Notes under the pieces: generated by a model
What the model was told of the DNA's origin: nothing
The model's database searches: none
What the model saw: the letters and a program-made list of their open reading frames with translations, nothing else
Shown here: positions 21,077 to 27,897 of the stretch, piece after piece
How the letters are laid out: each line of letters opens with the position of its first letter
How positions within the stretch are numbered: the stretch's first letter is position 1
Position numbers and translations under genes: made by a program
Source: a virus
Length of the DNA stretch: 29,821 nucleotides
Virus record (IMG/VR): IMGVR_UViG_3300010392_000750
Span: 1 to 29,821 of that record
Reading direction: 5' to 3' (one strand)

Positions 21077-21089
21077 TGGAGGTTATAAC

Positions 21090-21770
21090 ATGTCTTTAAA
21101 CAAGCAAAAATGCGATCCTGAACTTGGACTCGCGGTACACAAACACTTAGAATCACTCGGCTTAGAAACGCCAAAAAGCGACAGCTCATTAACCGTCAAA
21201 GAACGTATTGCTCTTATCGAGGAAGACTTCAGACGCATAATGGTAACACTAGGCTTAGACTTAACTGACGACAGCTTAATCGACACCCCAAAACGTGTAG
21301 CAAAAATGTATGTAAGCGAAATCTTTTACGGATTAGATTACGACACATTTCCAAAATGCACAGCAATCGACAACAAATTTAAAGCAGACGAAATGATCAT
21401 TGAACGCAATGTCAATGTTATGACAAACTGCGAACATCACTTTGTTGTGATTGATGGTCTAGCAACAGTTGGTTACATTCCAGAAGGAAAGGTAATTGGA
21501 CTTAGCAAGATTAACCGTATTGTTGAATACTTCAGCAAGCGACCACAAGTACAAGAGAGACTAACAGCTCAAATTCATGCTGCTCTGTGTTTCATATTGA
21601 AAACAGATCACGTAGCTGTAATGATCGATGCAAAGCATTATTGCGTAGCATCTCGCGGTATCGAAGATACTGGATCATTCACTACGACTAGCAAACTTTC
21701 AGGAGCTTTTAAAGATCCTAAAGAAGGTGCTAGACAGGAATTTATGGCTATTGCAAATAGCTCTAAGTAA
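21090..21770 (+). CDS. folE: GTP cyclohydrolase I FolE
   Basis: The 226-residue product matches the type I enzyme over its whole length. Zinc ligands and active-site blocks are present: NCEHHF (113-118; C114, H117), IGLSKINRIVEYFSKRPQVQERLT (136-159) and HYCVASRGIED (183-193; C185). It turns GTP into 7,8-dihydroneopterin triphosphate, the first step toward 7-deazaguanines. Here it should feed QueE, QueC and DpdA rather than folate synthesis. It has its own promoter and a strong ribosome site, so it is set apart from the dpdA-queC operon. A nine-pair hairpin follows its stop. Confidence 0.96.
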   Translation: MSLNKQKCDPELGLAVHKHLESLGLETPKSDSSLTVKERIALIEEDFRRIMVTLGLDLTDDSLIDTPKRVAKMYVSEIFYGLDYDTFPKCTAIDNKFKADEMIIERNVNVMTNCEHHFVVIDGLATVGYIPEGKVIGLSKINRIVEYFSKRPQVQERLTAQIHAALCFILKTDHVAVMIDAKHYCVASRGIEDTGSFTTTSKLSGAFKDPKEGARQEFMAIANSSK

Positions 21771-21772
21771 TT

Positions 21773-21794
21773 ACCAAAAATATTGATTTTTGGT
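21773..21794 (+). promoter_or_regulatory. Nine-pair hairpin between folE and queE
   Basis: ACCAAAAAT and ATTTTTGGT pair perfectly around ATTG. The hairpin lies three bases after the folE stop and its loop and right arm hold the -35 box (TTGATT) of the queE promoter. It may be a weak bidirectional terminator or an operator. No T tract follows the stem. Confidence 0.5.
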
Positions 21795-21811
21795 TCAACT
21801 TGTGGTATAAT
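21783..21811 (+). promoter_or_regulatory. Sigma70 promoter with extended -10, likely leaderless, for queE
   Basis: TTGATT (21783-21788), a 17-base spacer ending TGG, and TATAAT (21806-21811) form a strong promoter with an extended -10. The box ends five bases before the queE ATG (21817), leaving no room for a ribosome site. Confidence 0.7.
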
Positions 21812-21816
21812 ATAAT

Positions 21817-22710
21817 ATGAAGAAAATTAAAGTAAGCGAAATGTTCTATTCCATTCAGGGAGAGGGCAAATACGTGGGCGTACCTAGTATATTCCTGCGC
21901 ACTTTTGGATGTAACTTAACCTGTGAAGGTTTTGGTATGCCAAAAGGAATGAAATCTAACGATAGATTCAGTCACGAAATTGAAGTGGCTACTGTTGGTG
22001 CGAAGTCAATACACGAACTTCCGCTAGTAGAAACAGGATGTGATTCATACGCATCTTGGGACGTAAGGTTTAAAAACCTTAGCCCAGCTAAAACAACTGA
22101 TGCAATAGCGCAGGAACTAATTCGGTTTATTCCAAGCTGCCCATTTTCTTGGGCTGGAGTACATTTGATTATAACTGGCGGTGAACCACTGTTAGGTTGG
22201 CAGCGCGGTTATGTTGAATTACTCGAGCACGAATACCTGTCAACATTGCGCAACATTACATTTGAAACGAACGGTACGCAGAAGTTACACAAAGACTTCG
22301 AGGAGTACTTGCGCAAGCACAAAACAGCACGTGGTTTGGATCATTATTTGTTAGCAGCTCGTCGGACATTGGACTTCAACTTTTCAATAAGTCCAAAGCT
22401 ATCAGCAAGCGGAGAAGACCCTGCTGTATCAATCCAACCAGATATTGTTGCATTGTATGGCGAACTAGGTGAAGTTAACCTTAAGTTTGTATGCAACACA
22501 GAAGATCACATCATTGAAGCACTTGACGTAGTTTCACAATATAAGGCTGCTGGTCTCAAGGATCACAACATTTGGATTATGCCAGAAGGCGGAATGTCAA
22601 CTCGTTACAATGCACACGCGAAGCCAATGGCAGAGCTTTGCATGAAATATAAACTAAACTACAGTCCAAGATTGCACGTTGATTTATTTGGCAATGCGTG
22701 GGCAACATAG
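21817..22710 (+). CDS. queE: 7-carboxy-7-deazaguanine synthase QueE (radical SAM)
   Basis: The 297-residue product starts with the standard QueE N-terminus (VSEMFYSIQGEGKYVGVPS). The radical SAM cluster motif is unusual: C32 and C36 (CNLTC) are followed not by the usual nearby third Cys but by an insertion (GFGMPKGMKSND and on), then C75 in TGCDSYASWD. Other blocks are TGGEP (120-124), FETNGT (149-154) and IMPEGG near the C-terminus. It makes 7-carboxy-7-deazaguanine from 6-carboxy-tetrahydropterin. It is longer than most bacterial QueE (210-250), largely because of the insertion. It appears to have its own promoter abutting the ATG. Confidence 0.93.
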   Translation: MKKIKVSEMFYSIQGEGKYVGVPSIFLRTFGCNLTCEGFGMPKGMKSNDRFSHEIEVATVGAKSIHELPLVETGCDSYASWDVRFKNLSPAKTTDAIAQELIRFIPSCPFSWAGVHLIITGGEPLLGWQRGYVELLEHEYLSTLRNITFETNGTQKLHKDFEEYLRKHKTARGLDHYLLAARRTLDFNFSISPKLSASGEDPAVSIQPDIVALYGELGEVNLKFVCNTEDHIIEALDVVSQYKAAGLKDHNIWIMPEGGMSTRYNAHAKPMAELCMKYKLNYSPRLHVDLFGNAWAT

Positions 22711-22713
22711 GAG

Positions 22714-23040
22714 ATGGACGTGGACGAATTAGACGATCTTAGTAGAAATATGACAGACGGCGAAATTAGCGAAATCGAAGAACTGGGAACAGTTCTTTTC
22801 GTTAAGACGATATCAGCTTTGTTAAAGGATGACGAAGGAGTTGTCATCCATCACGACGACAAAGGATACGTAGTCTTCAAAAATAGTGTACAAGGTACCA
22901 TTTCAATTATGGGCGATGAAGACTATTTGGAAATGGAACACGGTACCCTGATTTGGATGCATTACGAAGATGGCGGAGGCGAAGCTCCTGAACCAGAATT
23001 TGATGACCTTATAGTTGGGAAGAACGAAAAGCTACACTAA
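22714..23040 (+). CDS. Acidic hypothetical protein
   Basis: The 108-residue product is very acidic, with a beta-rich middle (GVVIHHDDKGYVVFKNSVQG) and an acidic tail. The ribosome site TAGGAG (22708-22713) abuts the ATG at 22714, so the real start may be GTG at 22720 (six bases away) or ATG at 22750 (MTDGEIS). It is unrecognised. Confidence 0.72.
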   Translation: MDVDELDDLSRNMTDGEISEIEELGTVLFVKTISALLKDDEGVVIHHDDKGYVVFKNSVQGTISIMGDEDYLEMEHGTLIWMHYEDGGGEAPEPEFDDLIVGKNEKLH

Positions 23041-23041
23041 A

Positions 23042-23383
23042 ATGGTGTGGAAGAATTATTTTAAAGAAAAGCCGGAGTCTAGTATGTGGCCAGGAAACCT
23101 AGAAAGCATTGAGCTCGTTGGAGATATGACGTTTACAGAACTGTGGATGTTAAAGGAGCAAATCGATCATGGTAACGCACCAATCATCGATGGACCTGAA
23201 AAAGTGTTTGGCAAGTCTGGTCGTTATTACACCATATACGCGATAGGTGAGCAAGCATATACAGTATGTACGCATGGACTTTACGGTAGCAACACCAGCG
23301 ACGATAGTTGGTGTTGTGTAACAAGAATCAATAAAATTTCTGCCGCACGAGTGGCTGAAATACGGTCTTGGAAGTATGAGTGA
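23042..23383 (+). CDS. Small protein, TELW paralogue 1
   Basis: The 113-residue product begins MVWKNYFKEK; the frame is open upstream only to a TTG inside the previous gene, so ATG at 23042 is preferred. The segment LESIELVGDMTFTELWMLK (20-38) is shared in pattern with the genes at 23376 and 24134, followed in each by a variable basic or acidic beta region. It is unrecognised, but clearly part of a small local family. It overlaps the next gene by eight bases. Confidence 0.75.
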   Translation: MVWKNYFKEKPESSMWPGNLESIELVGDMTFTELWMLKEQIDHGNAPIIDGPEKVFGKSGRYYTIYAIGEQAYTVCTHGLYGSNTSDDSWCCVTRINKISAARVAEIRSWKYE

Positions 23384-23696
23384 AGATGATTTTCAAACGG
23401 TTACAGTTTTTATTGATGACGAAGACGTGGACAGTGAACCAAGATTATTTATAACAGATGACAAAGGCGAAGATCACGAAGTGGGGAAACCTAAACTAAT
23501 CGGTTTGAATTATACAGAATGGTGGGCGTTACAGGAGATAATGGATCATCAAGAATGCTGGTACGAGTCTCACGGATTTGGTGGAGCATTTACTACAACC
23601 GTAACCACTCCAGGCGGCGATAAATATGAACTTGACGAATTTATGGAAGTTCTTACAAGCGTCAGAAAACTAAAAATTAAGAAGAAAACAAAATGA
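23376..23696 (+). CDS. Small protein, TELW paralogue 2
   Basis: The 106-residue product has an acidic N-terminal region (1-35), then KLIGLNYTEWWALQEIMD (40-57), which aligns with the motif in paralogues 1 and 3, and a basic tail KLKIKKKTK. In this copy the Leu of TELW is Trp (TEWW). It is unrecognised, and overlaps the next gene by four bases (ATGA). Confidence 0.75.
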   Translation: MSEDDFQTVTVFIDDEDVDSEPRLFITDDKGEDHEVGKPKLIGLNYTEWWALQEIMDHQECWYESHGFGGAFTTTVTTPGGDKYELDEFMEVLTSVRKLKIKKKTK

Positions 23697-23902
23697 GAAT
23701 TGAAAAATCAACAAAAGTACGTAAGCGGTTTTGGATACCGCTGGTAATGGTAGTCTATGTCACCAGCGCACTGTTATCTTATAATATAGGGGCAACAGAT
23801 ACACTAGACATAATTTCAACAATGTGTAAAGAGTTCAACGGTTTTATAATTGATGATCAAACATATCAGTGTAAAACAATTATAAAAGGAATACAATCAT
23901 GA
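23693..23902 (+). CDS. Small single-pass membrane protein
   Basis: The 69-residue product has a basic N-terminus (MRIEKSTKVRKR), one membrane segment (about 13-33) and a short outer domain with two Cys (MCKEFNG and TYQCKT) that could form a disulfide in the periplasm. It interrupts the run of TELW paralogues. Its function is unknown. Confidence 0.7.
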   Translation: MRIEKSTKVRKRFWIPLVMVVYVTSALLSYNIGATDTLDIISTMCKEFNGFIIDDQTYQCKTIIKGIQS

Positions 23903-24165
23903 GCAGAAATGCAGCACACATAAGACAGTTCGCAGATGAACTGCAAAATTTTATCGACAGAACACATCCAATGGAAAAATTTGGCATTACAACAGAGGAA
24001 GACACGGAGATGAACAAGATTCTATCTGATGTGGGCAAAGCTCTCTCCCTAACTGCTGAAATTTCTAAAGAAGTAGAATTCTTTATGCAAGGAGATATCA
24101 GTAGAACAACGTTCTTACAACGATACAAGAAAATTGAAGATAGAATTAATACTGAACTGGCCTGA
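23899..24165 (+). CDS. Small helical hypothetical protein
   Basis: The 88-residue product is mostly charged helix (MSRNAAHIRQFADELQNF and on), without Cys or a membrane segment. The ribosome site AAGGAA lies at 23885-23890. It overlaps the previous gene by four bases and probably the next by about 30. It is unrecognised. Confidence 0.72.
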   Translation: MSRNAAHIRQFADELQNFIDRTHPMEKFGITTEEDTEMNKILSDVGKALSLTAEISKEVEFFMQGDISRTTFLQRYKKIEDRINTELA

Positions 24166-24436
24166 AGCATTAGGCGAAATTACGCTTAAGAATATGAACA
24201 TGACTGAGTTATGGTTCTTGCGTAACACGCTGGACGGCGGAGAAGGAAAGCTGTCAACGTTCGGTGTACTAGATGTTCGAACTCCAAAGTTTGGATACAA
24301 TGAATGTTACGTTGACATTGAAGATCAACGTTACTTAATCAAGCACAAGACACACATTAGCGGCGAAGAATTCTTGCCGCCACTACACAATATAGTTTTT
24401 TACGTGCGCAAGCACAAGAATCCAATAGGAAAGTAA
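24134..24436 (+). CDS. Small protein, TELW paralogue 3 (start uncertain)
   Basis: The first ATG in frame is at 24194, but the paralogue pattern begins upstream of it: EITLKNMNMTELWFLRNTLD (15-34 if started at the TTG at 24134) matches LESIELVGDMTFTELW in paralogue 1. A non-ATG start upstream, most simply TTG 24134 inside the previous gene, is therefore likely. The C-terminal half is basic (RKHKNPIGK). It is unrecognised. Confidence 0.7.
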   Translation: MKIELILNWPEALGEITLKNMNMTELWFLRNTLDGGEGKLSTFGVLDVRTPKFGYNECYVDIEDQRYLIKHKTHISGEEFLPPLHNIVFYVRKHKNPIGK

Positions 24437-24437
24437 A

Positions 24438-24761
24438 ATGACAGTAAATGAACGCGGCGAACAAGACAGTTCTCCAAGCAATCCGACAACCATAGGTGAC
24501 AGACTTGAGTCGCTTGAAAATGCAGTTGAGCAATACGAAGTATTAATTGACAAGCTAGAGCGTAGATTGTTTGATCTTGAGCAAATGGTTGGTACTTGGC
24601 CACCAGAAATACCCGAACCACCAGCAGAATTAGGCAATGCTTGTCAAGTATGTGCTATTGAATGGAGTGGCGCGATGGGTTATTGTTGCACCCGATCCGA
24701 TTGTCCATTTGCTGGATCTACTAGCATCGGTTTTCCTCTTGGGCTCAACACCGGAGGATAA
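24438..24761 (+). CDS. Coiled-coil protein with C-terminal Cys-rich knuckle
   Basis: The 107-residue product has a disordered start, a coiled coil at about 19-51 (IGDRLESLENAVEQYEVLI), a Pro-rich hinge and a Cys-rich end: C69-x2-C72, then GYCC (C83, C84) and C89. The spacing suits a small zinc ribbon. It could be a multimeric zinc protein, perhaps a virion or regulatory component. The stop lies inside the next late box. Confidence 0.75.
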   Translation: MTVNERGEQDSSPSNPTTIGDRLESLENAVEQYEVLIDKLERRLFDLEQMVGTWPPEIPEPPAELGNACQVCAIEWSGAMGYCCTRSDCPFAGSTSIGFPLGLNTGG

Positions 24762-24764
24762 ATA
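24757..24764 (+). promoter_or_regulatory. T4-type late promoter box GATAAATA
   Basis: The late box overlaps the previous stop codon and ends 16 bases before the ATG at 24781, with the ribosome site GAGGA in between. Confidence 0.7.
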
Positions 24765-24780
24765 CACCGAGGAATAAAAT

Positions 24781-25260
24781 ATGTGGAATCCATTCAAAAA
24801 TAAAGAAAAAGAAAGAGCTGACAAGCTTCAAGCTCAACTATTAGAACTAGTAGAGAAAGAGCAAATCAGAGAAGAGCAAGCAGCTCAAGAACAATTCGAA
24901 ATCGAAGAAGCGATTAAAGAAGCGAACAGAACTAAAAAACTTGCTGAAGAAGAAAAAGCACGTAAAGATGCTGAAAAAACATTAGCAACTGAAAACGAAG
25001 AGCCTTGGATCAATATAGTAAATATTGAAATGGAACCTGACAATGGTGCTAACATTGGCGCGATCGAAATGGACTGGAATGAGCATTTCATTATTATGTT
25101 GCAAAAGAACGGTTACATTGGTGTGAGCGACGAAGATGCTGTTGACCAATGGTTTCGCGATGTCTGTAAGCACGTCATCCTAGAAACATATGAAGATGAA
25201 GAAGGCGATCAGAAGATTACTCGTAATGAGCTAGATGATGGCCGTGCAGAGTACAGCTAG
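24781..25260 (+). CDS. Late-expressed conserved phage protein with coiled coil
   Basis: The 159-residue product has a charged coiled coil at about 6-70 and a compact C-terminal domain containing GAIEMDWNEHFIIMLQKNGY (about 93-112) and AVDQWFRDVC. I know this pattern as a conserved hypothetical in marine T4-like phages. With its own late box and good ribosome site it is probably a structural or assembly protein, but no role is established here. It is overlapped by the next gene by 26 bases. Confidence 0.8.
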   Translation: MWNPFKNKEKERADKLQAQLLELVEKEQIREEQAAQEQFEIEEAIKEANRTKKLAEEEKARKDAEKTLATENEEPWINIVNIEMEPDNGANIGAIEMDWNEHFIIMLQKNGYIGVSDEDAVDQWFRDVCKHVILETYEDEEGDQKITRNELDDGRAEYS

Positions 25261-25645
25261 TCAAGTAGGAATGTCTCAACGAGAAATTAACAATCAAGTT
25301 AATCAATGGTTACGATGTGTTCGTGCTGAAGTCGTTGGACAAAAGCGCAGAGCAGTCTATCAAACAATTCCACTAACTTGGATAGAACCTGTAAATCAAA
25401 TGGACATTCCAGCACCATCGATTGAAAACGAAGATGTAGTTGTTGTTGAAATTCCGACGCGCGAATTAGAAGCAATGGGCAAGACGCAAGACTGGTATAA
25501 GCAGAATATTGGTGGGTTTAAGATAGAAAAATTAGATCGAATGATTCGAAATGAGCATATCGAAGAAAATCTGCGCAGTATTCATCCCGGCCTGCAAGAA
25601 GCTTGGGAACAGTACCAAATCCTATTAGCTCTCACTAAAAAGTAA
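25235..25645 (+). CDS. Hypothetical protein with WEQYQILLAL C-terminal motif
   Basis: The product has up to 136 residues. It begins at 25235 (two adjacent ATG) inside the previous gene, or at the ATG 25271 (MSQREINNQ) just after it. It has a helical N-terminus, a beta-rich middle (VVVVEIPTRELEAMG) and a C-terminus, PGLQEAWEQYQILLALTKK, that matches the end of the gene at 20741. It is unrecognised. Confidence 0.75.
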   Translation: MMAVQSTASQVGMSQREINNQVNQWLRCVRAEVVGQKRRAVYQTIPLTWIEPVNQMDIPAPSIENEDVVVVEIPTRELEAMGKTQDWYKQNIGGFKIEKLDRMIRNEHIEENLRSIHPGLQEAWEQYQILLALTKK

Positions 25646-25658
25646 TTTTTCAAAAAGG

Positions 25659-25687
25659 TTGTAAAGCCTCCCCAACAAAGGTATAAT
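25659..25687 (+). promoter_or_regulatory. Sigma70 promoter, likely leaderless, for the RNase H gene
   Basis: TTGTAA (25659-25664), a 17-base spacer and TATAAT (25682-25687) lie in the gap before 25694. The -10 ends six bases before the ATG, and no ribosome site fits between. Confidence 0.65.
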
Positions 25688-25693
25688 AACGCA

Positions 25694-26689
25694 ATGAAGT
25701 ATATTATAATCGATACAATGAATATGTTCTTTCGCTGCAAACATATTGCAGCCAAAGGCTCTGACGCGTGGACGAAGGTTGGTTTCGCGCTTCATTTAAC
25801 ATTGTCATCAGCTGCAAAAGAATTTCGCGAACACAAAGGAGATCACGTCGTTTTCGCACTGGAAGGACAGAATAGCTGGCGTAAAAAGTTTTATAGTCCT
25901 TACAAGCACAATCGCAAAGTCGCACGGCAAGCACTAACAGAGGATCAGCTAGAGGAAGATGCGCTGTTCTTTGAAGCGTTCGATGACTTAGCAAATTTCT
26001 TAGTCAAGCGAAGCAATTGTACAGTTCTGCAAGTAGAAGGTGCAGAAGGTGACGATGTTATTGCACACTGGACACAAATGCATCCGGACGATCAGCACGT
26101 AATCATAAGCAGCGACACAGATTTCATTCAGTTAGTAAGCCCAAATATATCACAATACAATGCGGTTACTAAGAACCTAATTACAATCAACGGCATCTTA
26201 GATGAAAAGGGACAGCCAGTTGTAGACAAGAAAACAGGCGAAGTAAAGCCCAATCCAGAGCCAGACTGGGAACTCTTTTACAAGTGTATCCGCGGTGATA
26301 CTGGTGACAACGTATTCTCAGCATTTCCTGGTGCTCGATTAAAGGGCACAAAGAACAAAGTTGGCATTCGCGAAGCATACGAAGACCGCGACGCTCAAGG
26401 CTATAGTTGGAACAACTTTATGTTACAACGTTGGATGGACCATAAAAAAGAAGAGCACAAAGTATTAGAAGATTACGAACGTAATGCTACGTTGATTGAT
26501 TTAACTCGTCAGCCTAGTCATATCCGCGAGTCAATGGATATTTCACTTGCTAACGCATATATGAAGCCTCCGGCAAAGATGGTAGGCGCACAACTTTTAA
26601 AGTTTTGTGGAAAGTATGAGCTTGCAAACATTGCAAAGTATCCTGACAACTACGCCGAATTCCTTAACGCCGGATTGCCAGAGTTATGA
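25694..26689 (+). CDS. rnh: 5'-3' exonuclease / T4 RNase H-type flap nuclease
   Basis: The 331-residue product has the PIN/FEN-type acidic metal sites: IIIDTMN (4-10, Asp7), EGAEGDDVIA (115-124), SSDTDF (139-144) and CIRGDTGDNV (198-207). T4 RNase H (305 residues) removes RNA primers and nearby DNA from lagging-strand fragments. The C-terminal third (about 230-331) is helical and basic. It would act with the polymerase and clamp encoded upstream. It overlaps the next gene by four bases (ATGA). Confidence 0.92.
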   Translation: MKYIIIDTMNMFFRCKHIAAKGSDAWTKVGFALHLTLSSAAKEFREHKGDHVVFALEGQNSWRKKFYSPYKHNRKVARQALTEDQLEEDALFFEAFDDLANFLVKRSNCTVLQVEGAEGDDVIAHWTQMHPDDQHVIISSDTDFIQLVSPNISQYNAVTKNLITINGILDEKGQPVVDKKTGEVKPNPEPDWELFYKCIRGDTGDNVFSAFPGARLKGTKNKVGIREAYEDRDAQGYSWNNFMLQRWMDHKKEEHKVLEDYERNATLIDLTRQPSHIRESMDISLANAYMKPPAKMVGAQLLKFCGKYELANIAKYPDNYAEFLNAGLPEL

Positions 26690-27054
26690 AGAAAGCAGCC
26701 ATTTGGACAGCAGCCATAGCAGCATTACTTAGTATTGTTATGGTTCTAATGTATACAGCTGAGCCTGATATAGCAAAGACACGCTTTGATTCAGTCTTCT
26801 CCGTAACAACACTAGACAACGTAGAACTGAAAGTTAGACTAATTGGATCTTACAGCACTAAAGTTTGGAATGGCGCTGAAGAATTTGTTGTAGTGTTCAG
26901 CAGCGAAGTACGCGAGAAGCTTGCTAGTATAAATTATGCAGACATTCCTACTAAAATAAAACTGCTGTTCGCAGAAACATTAGGTGAACTGGAAGATGCT
27001 GGCGCTAAGATTGACAGTATGCACGAATACAAAGCAGAAGAAGCCGATGAGTGA
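26686..27054 (+). CDS. Membrane-anchored hypothetical protein
   Basis: The 122-residue product has an N-terminal signal anchor (about 4-24) followed by a soluble, probably periplasmic, alpha/beta domain (VELKVRLIGSYSTKV and a helix-rich end). A faint resemblance to the SPFH/prohibitin type is not convincing. No Cys. Its function is unknown; it is coupled to RNase H upstream and overlaps the next gene by eight bases. Confidence 0.72.
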   Translation: MKKAAIWTAAIAALLSIVMVLMYTAEPDIAKTRFDSVFSVTTLDNVELKVRLIGSYSTKVWNGAEEFVVVFSSEVREKLASINYADIPTKIKLLFAETLGELEDAGAKIDSMHEYKAEEADE

Positions 27055-27337
27055 AGACTTAATAAAGAAGATTTCTGAAGACTTAATCTATTGCAAAGAT
27101 TGCAAGCATATTGGTACGCAAAGCAGACATTATACGCTTTCTACTGTTGTCTGCTACGCTAATCCGTTACGGACACCAAGCTTTCATAAATTAGAAACAG
27201 AACATTACATCTGTTCTGTGAAGAATGAAAACAACGATTGTACAGATTACGAGAAAGGCTGGTCATTTGGTGATAAAATGCAAGCAGGCGTTATATCCTT
27301 TTTTGTAATTGTAGTTGGGTTAATTACATTATTATGA
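27047..27337 (+). CDS. Tail-anchored Cys-rich (zinc-ribbon-like) protein
   Basis: The frame is open upstream to 26984, but ATG 27047 (MSEDLIKKI) overlaps the previous stop and is the likely start, giving 96 residues. Cys at 16, 19, 36, 56 and 65 (CKDC, VVCY, ICS, DC) could hold zinc. The last 18 residues (AGVISFFVIVVGLITLL) form a C-terminal membrane anchor, so the Cys domain should face the cytoplasm. It is unrecognised. Confidence 0.75.
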   Translation: MSEDLIKKISEDLIYCKDCKHIGTQSRHYTLSTVVCYANPLRTPSFHKLETEHYICSVKNENNDCTDYEKGWSFGDKMQAGVISFFVIVVGLITLL

Positions 27338-27897
27338 ACGATGAAAATACAGCAGCATTAAACGCGAAGCATCCAAAGATGTTTCTGTTTCACAATTTCC
27401 GTTCAGCCAGTCACTTCATATTTGAATGTGGCGACGGCTGGTATAATATCATATCAGCTATGTTGAATCAGATAGAATATCATATTGGAAACAACAACGA
27501 TCGCTTTAACAGATTTGCCGAAGCACAGGATATGATTAACAATGGTGCAGAAGACCAAGTTTATCCTTATATGCTGCAACAAATTGAAGCAATTAAAAAT
27601 GGAAACGGCGAATGGCCTGTTGAGCTAGACTATCCTGTAGTCCAACAGATCAAAGAAAAGTTTGGAACTTTGCGTGTATATATGAATGGGCTCGATAATG
27701 AAACCACCGCTATAATTAATATGGCCGAAGCTATGTCTCACACTACTTGTGAAGAATGTGGTAACATTGGCAAAATACGCGCCGGTGGGTGGGTTAAAAC
27801 ACTTTGCGATGGTGATGAAATAAAACGCCAAGAACAGATTGCAGAACGCGAAGCGCAACAAGCATCTTACTTGGCTTCGATGGTGGATAAAAAATGA
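27334..27897 (+). CDS. Conserved phage protein with zinc-ribbon-like end
   Basis: The 187-residue product contains FECGDGWYNIISAML (30-44), QQIKEKFGTLRVYM (104-117) and CEECGNIGKIRAGGWVKTLC (139-158), the last a likely zinc site. I know this order of motifs from many phage and some bacterial hypotheticals, without a known function. It overlaps neighbours on both sides by four bases. Confidence 0.8.
   Translation: MNDENTAALNAKHPKMFLFHNFRSASHFIFECGDGWYNIISAMLNQIEYHIGNNNDRFNRFAEAQDMINNGAEDQVYPYMLQQIEAIKNGNGEWPVELDYPVVQQIKEKFGTLRVYMNGLDNETTAIINMAEAMSHTTCEECGNIGKIRAGGWVKTLCDGDEIKRQEQIAEREAQQASYLASMVDKK

Noticed and set aside
21026-21089. Possible RNA gene or riboswitch (preQ1-type) upstream of folE
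   Set aside because: The gap is only 64 bases, has a promoter within it and no preQ1-I type pseudoknot sequence; the dyad reads better as an operator or small hairpin.
27437-27442. TATAAT inside the gene at 27334
   Set aside because: Inside coding sequence, with no -35 box and no gene starting downstream.
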